A DNA stretch of 52,729 bases from positions 116,437 through 169,165 of the forward strand of contig NZ_CH672409.1 in the NCBI RefSeq assembly GCF_000152885.1. The letters are read 5' to 3'. A program made the position numbers and the translations under genes. Of the stretch, positions 46,085-52,729 are shown in pieces. The notes under the pieces were generated by a model. It saw nothing but the letters and a program-made list of their open reading frames with translations. It ran no database searches and was not told the DNA's origin. Origin of the DNA: Idiomarina baltica OS145. GTDB lineage: Bacteria; Pseudomonadota; Gammaproteobacteria; Enterobacterales; Alteromonadaceae. Each line of letters opens with the position of its first letter. Position 1 is the first letter of the stretch.

Positions 46085-49000
46085 TTAGCCTTCTTCCAAC
46101 TCGATATTAATACCGAGTGAACGGATTTCCTTCAGCAATACGTTGAAGGATTCAGGCATACCCGCTTCCATCTGCAAGTTGTTATCCACGATGTTCTTGT
46201 ACATCTTCGTACGACCGTTTACGTCGTCCGACTTAACGGTCAACATTTCTTGCAAGGTGTAAGCTGCGCCGTATGCTTCGAGGGCCCATACTTCCATCTC
46301 ACCGAAGCGCTGACCACCGAACTGAGCTTTACCACCCAGCGGCTGTTGCGTAACCAAGCTATAAGAACCGGTTGAACGTGCGTGCATCTTATCGTCGACC
46401 AAGTGATTCAGTTTCAGCATGTACATGTAACCGACTGTTACATCACGCTCAAAACGTTCGCCTGTACGACCATCAATCAACGGAATCTGACCTGATTCAG
46501 GGATATCCGCTAATTTAAGAAGTGCTTTAATTTCTTCTTCAATCGCACCGTCAAATGCCGGGGTTGCTGTCGGTAGACCTGCACGTAAGTTGCCTGCTAG
46601 ACGAAGTACTTCGTCATCACTGAACTCGGCTAAATCTACTTTCTGGCGTCCTTCACCCAAGTCATAAACCTGTTGGATAAAGTCACGTAACTCGGCCATT
46701 GCACGTTGTGCTTTCAACATCTTGTCGATCTTGGTACCGATACCACGAGCTGCCATACCTAAATGGGTCTCAAGGATCTGACCAATGTTCATCCGCGATG
46801 GTACACCCAACGGGTTTAGTACGATATCGACCGGATTACCCTCTTCATCATGAGGCATATCTTCGTTCGGGATGATAGTCGAGATAACACCTTTGTTACC
46901 GTGACGACCCGCTAATTTATCACCCGGTTGAATGCGACGACGTACAGCGAGGTAGACCTTAACAATCTTAAGGACACCCGGTGCTAAGTCATCACCTTGG
47001 GTAATCTTGCGGCGTTTCATCTCAAACTTCTGATCGAAATCTTCACGCGTCTGTTGATATTGCTCAGCGATCTGCTCAAGTTGTTCCTGAGCACTCTCGT
47101 CTGCCAAACCTTGTGTTAACCAGTTTGAACGATCCATGCTTGCCAGCTTGGCTTCGTCAAAACCGTTGTTCAATAACAAACTACGTGCGCGGCCATAAAT
47201 GCCATCTTCGAGGATCTTGAATTCTTCGGTTAAATCTTTCTTAACCTTAGCCAATTGCATCTCTTCGATAGCGACTGCACGTTTATCTTTTTCAACACCG
47301 TCACGGGTGAATACTTGAACATCGATAACCGTACCGTTAACACCATTTGGCACACGTAATGAGCTGTCTTTAACATCAGACGCTTTCTCACCAAAGATTG
47401 CACGCAAAAGTTTTTCTTCTGGCGTTAATTGGGTTTCGCCTTTAGGTGTTACTTTACCTACGAGGATATCGCCGCCTTTAACTTCAGCACCCACATAAAC
47501 AACACCGGCTTCATCCAATTTACCCAACGCAGACTCACCTACGTTCGGGATATCGCTCGTAATTTCTTCCGCACCCAACTTGGTATCACGCGCTACACAG
47601 TTCAATTCTTGAATGTGAATCGTGGTCAAGCGATCCTCTTGAGCAACACGCTCAGAAAGAAGAATCGAATCCTCAAAGTTATAACCATTCCATGGCATAA
47701 ATGCCACGCGAAGGTTTTGACCTAAAGCGAGTTCACCTAAGTCAGTCGATGGACCGTCTGCTAACACATCACCACGCATTACCGGTTCGCCAAGACGTAC
47801 CGTTGGCTTTTGGTTAATACATGTGTTCTGGTTCGAGCGCTTGTATTTGGTTAAGTTGTAAATGTCGATACCTGCTTCACCCGGTACCATCTCTTCCTCA
47901 TTTACCTTAACAACGATACGCGCAGCATCGACGTAATCTACAACACCGCCGCGTTTAGCGACGATAGTAACGCCTGAATCAACCGCAATCGTACGCTCAA
48001 TGCCGGTACCTACTAACGGCTTATCAGCCCGTAGCGTTGGTACGGCTTGACGTTGCATGTTCGAGCCCATCAAGGCACGGTTAGCATCATCGTGTTCTAA
48101 GAACGGGATCATACTTGCCGCAATCGATACGATCTGCTGTGGCGCAACGTCCATGAACTGAACTTGTTCACGGTTCATCAAGGTGAATTCGTTTTTATGA
48201 CGGCACGGTACGAGATCGTCAACGAGCTCACCTTGGTCGTTCAACGCAACGTTAGCCTGAGCGATTACGTAGTTACCTTCTTCGATTGCAGAGAGGTATT
48301 CAACCTCATCGGTCACGACACCGTTTTCAATCCGACGATAAGGCGTCTCAAGGAAGCCGTATTCATTGGTGCGTGCAAAGGTCGACAACGAGTTAATCAA
48401 ACCGATGTTTGGACCTTCAGGCGTTTCGATTGGGCATAAACGACCGTAGTGAGTTGGATGTACGTCACGTACTTCGAAGCCCGCACGTTCACGCGTCAAA
48501 CCACCTGGACCTAAAGCAGAAATACGACGCTTGTGCGTTACTTCTGACAATGGGTTATTCTGGTCCATGAACTGTGACAATTGGCTTGAGCCAAAGAACT
48601 CTTTAACCGCAGCACTGATAGGTTTTGCGTTTATCAAGTCTTGCGGCATTGTATTATCAAGGTCACCTAATGAAAGGCGCTCTTTCACCGCGCGTTCAAC
48701 ACGTACCAAACCAACACGGAATTGGTTTTCTGCCATTTCACCGACTGAACGGATACGGCGGTTACCCAAGTGATCGATATCGTCAACCTCGTCAAGACCG
48801 TTACGGATCTCGATGAGCTTTTTCATGACGTCAATAATATCTTCGTTGGTCAGGGTATTTTTCCCTGATAAGTCTTCGCGACCTAAACGACGATTGAACT
48901 TCATTCGACCAACAGTCGATAAGTCGTAACGTTCTTCGCTAAAGAACAGGTTATCGAAGAGTGCTTCGGCAGCTTCTCGCGTGGGCGGCTCACCTGGACG

Positions 49001-50113
49001 CATCATGCGATAGATTTCGACCAATGCCTCGAGGCGATTGGTCGTTGAATCAACGCGTAATGTTTCGCTCATGTAAGGACCATGATCGAGATCGTTGACG
49101 AACAGTGTCTCGATCTTCTTCACGCCCGCTTCGCTTAAATTAGCGATAAGCTCAAGTGTTAATTCATCGTTCGCTTTTGCGACAACTTCGCCGGTTTCCT
49201 TGCTGACATAATCTTTGGCAAGCACTTTGCCGACCATGTATTCAACAGGCACTTCTAACTCTTTCATCTCCGACTTTTCTAATTGACGGATATGACGAGC
49301 CGTTACACGACGACCTTTCTCAACAACGATTTCGCCGTTGCTGTCTTTAATATCGAACTTAGCAGTCTCACCACGAAGACGTTCTGGAACCAACTGCATC
49401 TTAACTTTGGTTTTCAGAATTTCGAAATATGTCGTCTCGAAGAACATCTCAAGGATTTCTTCGGTGGTATACTCTAATGCACGCAAGATGATCGACGCAG
49501 GTAACTTGCGACGACGGTCAATACGTACGAATACGTTGTCTTTAGGATCGAATTCAAAATCGAGCCAAGAACCACGGTAAGGAATAACACGCGCGTTATA
49601 CAGGACTTTACCTGACGAGTGTGATTTACCTTTATCATGATCAAAGAACACGCCTGGCGAACGGTGTAACTGAGAGACAATCACACGCTCGGTACCATTG
49701 ATGACAAAAGTACCGTTTTCTGTCATCAATGGGATCTCGCCCATGTAGACTTCTTGCTCTTTGATGTCCTTAACTGTGCCAGCAGCCGCTTCTTTATCAA
49801 ACAACACTAAGCGAAGTTTAACGCGCAGCGGTGCAGAGTAAGTGATGCCGCGGATTTGACATTCTTCAACATCGAAAGCCGGCTCACCTAAGTGGTAACT
49901 GACGTACTGCAGTTCCGCATTACCGGAATAGCTGGCAATCGGAAAGACCGAACGGAAAGCCGCTTCAAGGCCATTATTAGCCTCTGGATCGACTTCAATA
50001 AATTTTTTGAATGAATCAAGCTGCATTGACAGCAAGTAAGGCACTTCTAAGACCTGAGGTCTTTTACCAAAGTCCTTACGAATACGTTTTTTCTCTGAGT
50101 AGGAGTACGCCAT
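46085..50113 (-). CDS. rpoB: DNA-directed RNA polymerase subunit beta
   Basis: The 1342-residue subunit, the same length as in E. coli. The rifampicin pocket ([20 protein letters not shown], about residues 508-527) is intact and has no resistance-type change visible. Other standard blocks include [15 protein letters not shown], the catalytic-core [14 protein letters not shown] and the C-terminal [20 protein letters not shown]. The ATG at 50113 has GAGGAA upstream. It is separated from rplL by 213 bases with an attenuator-like hairpin. Confidence 0.99.
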   Translation of the reverse strand: MAYSYSEKKRIRKDFGKRPQVLEVPYLLSMQLDSFKKFIEVDPEANNGLEAAFRSVFPIASYSGNAELQYVSYHLGEPAFDVEECQIRGITYSAPLRVKLRLVLFDKEAAAGTVKDIKEQEVYMGEIPLMTENGTFVINGTERVIVSQLHRSPGVFFDHDKGKSHSSGKVLYNARVIPYRGSWLDFEFDPKDNVFVRIDRRRKLPASIILRALEYTTEEILEMFFETTYFEILKTKVKMQLVPERLRGETAKFDIKDSNGEIVVEKGRRVTARHIRQLEKSEMKELEVPVEYMVGKVLAKDYVSKETGEVVAKANDELTLELIANLSEAGVKKIETLFVNDLDHGPYMSETLRVDSTTNRLEALVEIYRMMRPGEPPTREAAEALFDNLFFSEERYDLSTVGRMKFNRRLGREDLSGKNTLTNEDIIDVMKKLIEIRNGLDEVDDIDHLGNRRIRSVGEMAENQFRVGLVRVERAVKERLSLGDLDNTMPQDLINAKPISAAVKEFFGSSQLSQFMDQNNPLSEVTHKRRISALGPGGLTRERAGFEVRDVHPTHYGRLCPIETPEGPNIGLINSLSTFARTNEYGFLETPYRRIENGVVTDEVEYLSAIEEGNYVIAQANVALNDQGELVDDLVPCRHKNEFTLMNREQVQFMDVAPQQIVSIAASMIPFLEHDDANRALMGSNMQRQAVPTLRADKPLVGTGIERTIAVDSGVTIVAKRGGVVDYVDAARIVVKVNEEEMVPGEAGIDIYNLTKYKRSNQNTCINQKPTVRLGEPVMRGDVLADGPSTDLGELALGQNLRVAFMPWNGYNFEDSILLSERVAQEDRLTTIHIQELNCVARDTKLGAEEITSDIPNVGESALGKLDEAGVVYVGAEVKGGDILVGKVTPKGETQLTPEEKLLRAIFGEKASDVKDSSLRVPNGVNGTVIDVQVFTRDGVEKDKRAVAIEEMQLAKVKKDLTEEFKILEDGIYGRARSLLLNNGFDEAKLASMDRSNWLTQGLADESAQEQLEQIAEQYQQTREDFDQKFEMKRRKITQGDDLAPGVLKIVKVYLAVRRRIQPGDKLAGRHGNKGVISTIIPNEDMPHDEEGNPVDIVLNPLGVPSRMNIGQILETHLGMAARGIGTKIDKMLKAQRAMAELRDFIQQVYDLGEGRQKVDLAEFSDDEVLRLAGNLRAGLPTATPAFDGAIEEEIKALLKLADIPESGQIPLIDGRTGERFERDVTVGYMYMLKLNHLVDDKMHARSTGSYSLVTQQPLGGKAQFGGQRFGEMEVWALEAYGAAYTLQEMLTVKSDDVNGRTKMYKNIVDNNLQMEAGMPESFNVLLKEIRSLGINIELEEG

Positions 50114-50257
50114 GGGGTTCCTCAGCTAGCTGATTGATGACCCTAACCAACGAGTGGTTCGATGGTTAAAAACAGATAACAAAAATCTGTCGTTCCCGTT
50201 TTATTTTTTCACGCGACTGCAACGAAATACGGGCAAAAATCGTACAAGCGTTAAAGC

Positions 50258-50291
50258 GCGAAAAGGCTGGTGGTTATTTAACCACCAGCCT
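50258..50291 (-). terminator. Attenuator-like stem-loop between rplL and rpoB
   Basis: AGGCTGGTGGTTA and TAACCACCAGCCT are perfect inverted repeats of 13 bases separated by two bases, followed on the minus strand by TTTTCGCGC. The position matches the known partial terminator between rplL and rpoB that lowers polymerase expression relative to L7/L12. The short T-run suits partial, not complete, termination. The rest of the 213-base gap shows no other clear element. Confidence 0.8.
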
Positions 50292-50326
50292 ATGGCCCTT
50301 AGGCCAGATTTCGTGCAACAGTTGAA

Positions 50327-50704
50327 TTACTTAACTTCAACTTCCGCACCAGCTTCTTCAAGCTGCTTCTTCAACTCTTCAGCGTCGTCTTTGCTGATGC
50401 CTTCTTTAACAGCAACAGGTGCAGACTCAACCATAGCTTTAGCTTCTTTCAAGCCAAGGCCAGTTGCGCCGCGAACAGCTTTGATAGCTGCAACTTTGTT
50501 GCTACCAGCGCCTTTCAAGATAACGTCGAATTCAGTTTGCTCTTCAGCCGCTGCTTCGCCGCCAGCCGCTGGGCCAGCTGCTACTGCTACTGCTGCAGAT
50601 GCGTCAACGCCGAATTTTTCTTCAGCTGCTTCGATCAACTCTACCAATTCCATTACTGGCATTTCAGCGATCGCGTTTAAGATATCTTCTTTAGTCAGAG
50701 CCAT
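50327..50704 (-). CDS. rplL: 50S ribosomal protein L7/L12
   Basis: The 125-residue stalk protein. The N-terminal dimerisation region ([20 protein letters not shown]) is followed by an Ala/Gly-rich hinge (about 38-55) and the C-terminal factor-binding domain ([35 protein letters not shown]). It recruits translation GTPases. The ATG at 50704 has AGGAG nine bases upstream. It lies 53 bases after rplJ. Confidence 0.99.
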   Translation of the reverse strand: MALTKEDILNAIAEMPVMELVELIEAAEEKFGVDASAAVAVAAGPAAGGEAAAEEQTEFDVILKGAGSNKVAAIKAVRGATGLGLKEAKAMVESAPVAVKEGISKDDAEELKKQLEEAGAEVEVK

Positions 50705-50757
50705 TACTCTAAACTCCTGGGTTGATAATTACAAAAAACGGTTTTAAAACCAACGAT

Positions 50758-51276
50758 TTATTTAGCGTCTTTAATTGCTGCCAACGTACGCACGAACTTA
50801 GCAGGTACTTCGTTAACTGTTTTAACGAATTTGCTAACCGGTGCTTTGAAGGTGGCGAGCAATTTAGCCAATGCTTCATCACGAGTCGGAAGTGAAGCAA
50901 CTGCGTCCAATTTTTCAGGACCCATGATGCCGTTACCGATAGATAGAGCCGTTACCTGAAGGTTCTTGTTCTCTTTAGAGAAATCTTTGAACAAACGAGC
51001 AGATGCGCCCGGTGCGTCCAAAGAGAATCCATAAACAAGAGGTCCTTTAAGCGCTTCGCTCATATCCTCAAACTGCGTGCCCTCAAAGGCGCGTTTTGCA
51101 AGTGTGTTACGTACTACTTTAAGAAACACACCTTGCTCACGTGCTTTTTTGCGCAACGCGGTCATGTCGGCTACTTCGATGCCTCGATATTCAGCAACGG
51201 TGACGGCTAGCGCATTTGAAGCGACGTCGTTAACTTCTTTAACGATTGCTTTCTTTCCGGCTAAACCAATTGCCAC
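50758..51276 (-). CDS. rplJ: 50S ribosomal protein L10
   Basis: The 172-residue stalk base that carries the L7/L12 dimers. Conserved segments are [40 protein letters not shown] and [18 protein letters not shown], ending in the C-terminal helix for L7/L12. I chose a GTG at 51276 because GAGG lies eight bases upstream and the protein then aligns with E. coli L10 from residue 1; a GTG at 51285 is in frame but would abut the binding site. A structured leader precedes it. Confidence 0.97.
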   Translation of the reverse strand: MAIGLAGKKAIVKEVNDVASNALAVTVAEYRGIEVADMTALRKKAREQGVFLKVVRNTLAKRAFEGTQFEDMSEALKGPLVYGFSLDAPGASARLFKDFSKENKNLQVTALSIGNGIMGPEKLDAVASLPTRDEALAKLLATFKAPVSKFVKTVNEVPAKFVRTLAAIKDAK

Positions 51277-51319
51277 TGATATCACCTCGTTTTCTTTTGG
51301 AGCCTAAGCCCCTCGTTAC

Positions 51320-51445
51320 AATTAGGTGAGCCTAAACTCACCACGTTGTCACGGTGATTCTCTACCCAGAGAGCCTGAGTCGGATATCACCATCTGCGTA
51401 GGACATTAAGTGCCGCAATATTCCTGCGGTACACCTACGGTCTTG
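51320..51445 (-). promoter_or_regulatory. rplJ leader with L10(L12)4 autoregulatory structure
   Basis: The 231-base rplA-rplJ gap folds well on the minus strand. CCGTAGG and CCTACGC form an outer stem (51434-51440 with 51396-51402) enclosing CCGCA/TGCGG. The sequence CCTACGCAGATGGTGAT resembles the known E. coli rplJ leader element. A TCTCT-GGGT-AGAGA hairpin and GGTGAG/CTCACC (51325-51342) follow. In E. coli this leader binds the L10-L12 complex to repress translation. Most of the gap is thus regulatory, not empty. Confidence 0.65.
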
Positions 51446-51507
51446 GATGGGAGCTATGCTTCATGCCTTTTGAGCAATCCACCGCAGCTCCAACCCACAA
51501 ACCTTTA

Positions 51508-52203
51508 TTAACCAGCGCTGACAGTACCCTGGTCAATCGCAACACCAGCACCCATCGTAGTCGAAAGGCTGATGCGCTTGATGTATACGCCTTTAGCAGA
51601 AGAAGGCTTAGCTTTCTTCAGCGCGGCTAACAACGATTCTAAGTTTTCTTTCAACTTGTCGTTGTCAAAATCTACACGACCGATCGTCGCGTGGATGATG
51701 CCGTTTTTATCGTTACGATAGCGAACCTGACCTGCTTTAGCATTTTTAACAGCCGTTGCAACGTCTGGCGTTACAGTACCGGTTTTAGGGTTAGGCATCA
51801 GGCCACGTGGACCCAAGATTTGGCCTAACTGACCAACAACGCGCATTGCATCAGGAGAAGCAACAACTACGTCGAAGTTCATTTCACCTTTCTTAACTTG
51901 CTCAGCTAAGTCTTCCATGCCAACGATGTCGGCACCGGCTTCTTTCGCTTTATCAGCGTTAGCGCCTGAAGTGAAAACAGCAACGCGAACGTCACGACCT
52001 GTACCATTTGGCAATACAGTTGCGCCACGAACGTTTTGGTCCGATTTACGTGCATCAATGCCTAGGTTAACAGATACGTCAACACTCTCGGTAAACTTAG
52101 CGGTCGCCAATTCTTTCAACAACGTGATAGCTTCGTTTACATCGTAGTCACGGGCTTCTACTTTCTCGCGGATCATGCGAGCGCGCTTAGTTAATTTAGC
52201 CAT
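51508..52203 (-). CDS. rplA: 50S ribosomal protein L1
   Basis: The 231-residue L1 stalk protein, which binds 23S rRNA and, in E. coli, represses its own operon by binding the rplK leader. Signature segments are [37 protein letters not shown]-type residues ([18 protein letters not shown]) and [15 protein letters not shown]. The ATG at 52203 lies three bases after the rplK stop, with its GGAGGG binding site inside the end of rplK. Confidence 0.99.
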   Translation of the reverse strand: MAKLTKRARMIREKVEARDYDVNEAITLLKELATAKFTESVDVSVNLGIDARKSDQNVRGATVLPNGTGRDVRVAVFTSGANADKAKEAGADIVGMEDLAEQVKKGEMNFDVVVASPDAMRVVGQLGQILGPRGLMPNPKTGTVTPDVATAVKNAKAGQVRYRNDKNGIIHATIGRVDFDNDKLKENLESLLAALKKAKPSSAKGVYIKRISLSTTMGAGVAIDQGTVSAG

Positions 52204-52206
52204 GTC

Positions 52207-52635
52207 TTAGCCCTCCACGTTCAAGCCCATCGCACGAGCAGAGCCGGCGATAGTGCGTACAGCTGCGTCTAAATCAGCAGCAGTTAAGTCTGGTTCTTTA
52301 GTTTTCGCGATTTCTTCTAACTGTTCGCGAGTTACCGTACCCACTTTTTCAGTGTTAGGACGGCCAGAACCACTTTTGATGCCAGCTGCTTTCTTAAGCA
52401 AGAAAGACGCTGGTGGAGTTTTCGTGATGAACGTGAAAGAACGGTCTTCAAACACAGTAATTTCAACTGGAACAGGCGCACCTTTTTCCAAGTTGTCAGT
52501 CTGTGCGTTGAACGCCTTACAGAATTCCATGATGTTCACACCATGCTGACCCAATGCAGGACCAACCGGTGGTGACGGGTTAGCTGAACCAGCAGCTACC
52601 TGTAATTTAATAATGGCTGATACTTTTTTCGCCAT
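52207..52635 (-). CDS. rplK: 50S ribosomal protein L11
   Basis: The 142-residue protein of the GTPase-associated centre. The N-terminal domain contains [20 protein letters not shown] and [18 protein letters not shown] with the proline residues tied to thiostrepton-type binding and the stringent response; the C-terminal RNA-binding domain includes [20 protein letters not shown] and [10 protein letters not shown]. The ATG at 52635 has GAGGTAA upstream. It is the first gene of the rplKAJL-rpoBC cluster in this window. Confidence 0.99.
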   Translation of the reverse strand: MAKKVSAIIKLQVAAGSANPSPPVGPALGQHGVNIMEFCKAFNAQTDNLEKGAPVPVEITVFEDRSFTFITKTPPASFLLKKAAGIKSGSGRPNTEKVGTVTREQLEEIAKTKEPDLTAADLDAAVRTIAGSARAMGLNVEG

Positions 52636-52667
52636 GATAGTTACCTCTGTTGTGGGTTTAACGCCTC

Positions 52668-52690
52668 GTAACGTTGCAGAGTCACGTTAC
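52668..52690 (-). promoter_or_regulatory. Hairpin in the rplK leader, candidate L1 target
   Basis: GTAACGT and ACGTTAC form a perfect seven-base stem around nine bases, in the leader 33 bases before rplK. In E. coli L1 represses rplK-rplA through this leader. The stem is seen; the link to L1 is inference, because I did not match the known L1 contact motif. Confidence 0.35.
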
Positions 52691-52721
52691 TCAATCGGCT
52701 CCCCGTTAAAAAAGGACGCGA

Positions 52722-52727
52722 ATTATA
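52722..52727 (-). promoter_or_regulatory. -10 element of the rplK operon promoter at the window edge
   Basis: A perfect TATAAT is followed by TCGCGTCC, a GC-rich discriminator typical of stringently controlled ribosomal protein promoters. The -35 would lie outside the window, so the call rests on the -10 and position about 85 bases before rplK. Confidence 0.6.
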
Positions 52728-52729
52728 AG

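Overview
The window is chromosomal DNA of a marine-type gammaproteobacterium. The protein sequences, the full-length MSHA type IV pilus locus, the MFS/ssb/uvrA neighbourhood and the E. coli-like str and rplKAJL-rpoBC ribosomal/RNA polymerase clusters all point to the Alteromonadales. An Idiomarinaceae-like genus is my best guess, inferred from overall similarity and not proven. No mobile element, CRISPR array, rRNA or tRNA was seen. Coding density is very high and no gene-free stretch exceeds 300 bases.

Left third (1-19.9 kb, all minus strand): a complete MSHA pilus operon in the canonical order mshI1-I2-J-K-L-M-N-E-G-F-B-A-C-D-O-P-Q. It encodes a PilM/N/O-like alignment complex (I1, I2, J), a secretin with accessory factors (K, L, M, N), a c-di-GMP-binding assembly ATPase (MshE), a platform protein (MshG), the major pilin (MshA), several minor pilins and a very large lectin-domain protein, MshQ. 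Six junctions overlap as ATGA or TAATG. Beyond mshQ lies a secreted coiled-coil protein whose reading frame seems to break at its last strand, with a continuation in another frame running off the left edge.

Middle (20-37 kb): a CHASE3-type chemoreceptor with a sigma28-like promoter sits directly upstream of the msh operon. Next come pyrimidine/purine genes (pyrC, tdk, add), a PAS-GGDEF-EAL protein with a degenerate GGDEF motif and an intact EAL site, and a MarR-HlyD-DUF2955 efflux operon with two mirror-image operator palindromes. They are followed by ssb, a YajR-like MFS transporter, uvrA, a hotdog thioesterase, a glutaminase and an orphan periplasmic binding protein. MshE with its c-di-GMP sensor domain and the EAL protein suggest that pilus output is tied to c-di-GMP.

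Right third (37.2-52.7 kb, all minus strand): rplK-rplA-rplJ-rplL-rpoB-rpoC, then rpsL-rpsG-fusA-tuf. Regulatory structures are readable in the gaps: a TATAAT box at the right edge, a hairpin in the rplK leader, a folded rplJ leader, a strong stem-loop attenuator between rplL and rpoB, an rpoB-rpoC hairpin, an rpoC terminator abutting the consensus promoter of the str operon, a conserved rpsL-rpsG intercistronic region that matches the known S7 target, and a tuf terminator. Most of the window is well-known biology. The most unusual points are the broken coiled-coil gene at the left edge, the giant MshQ, the missing mshH/csrD with a chemoreceptor in its place, and the compact regulatory DNA.
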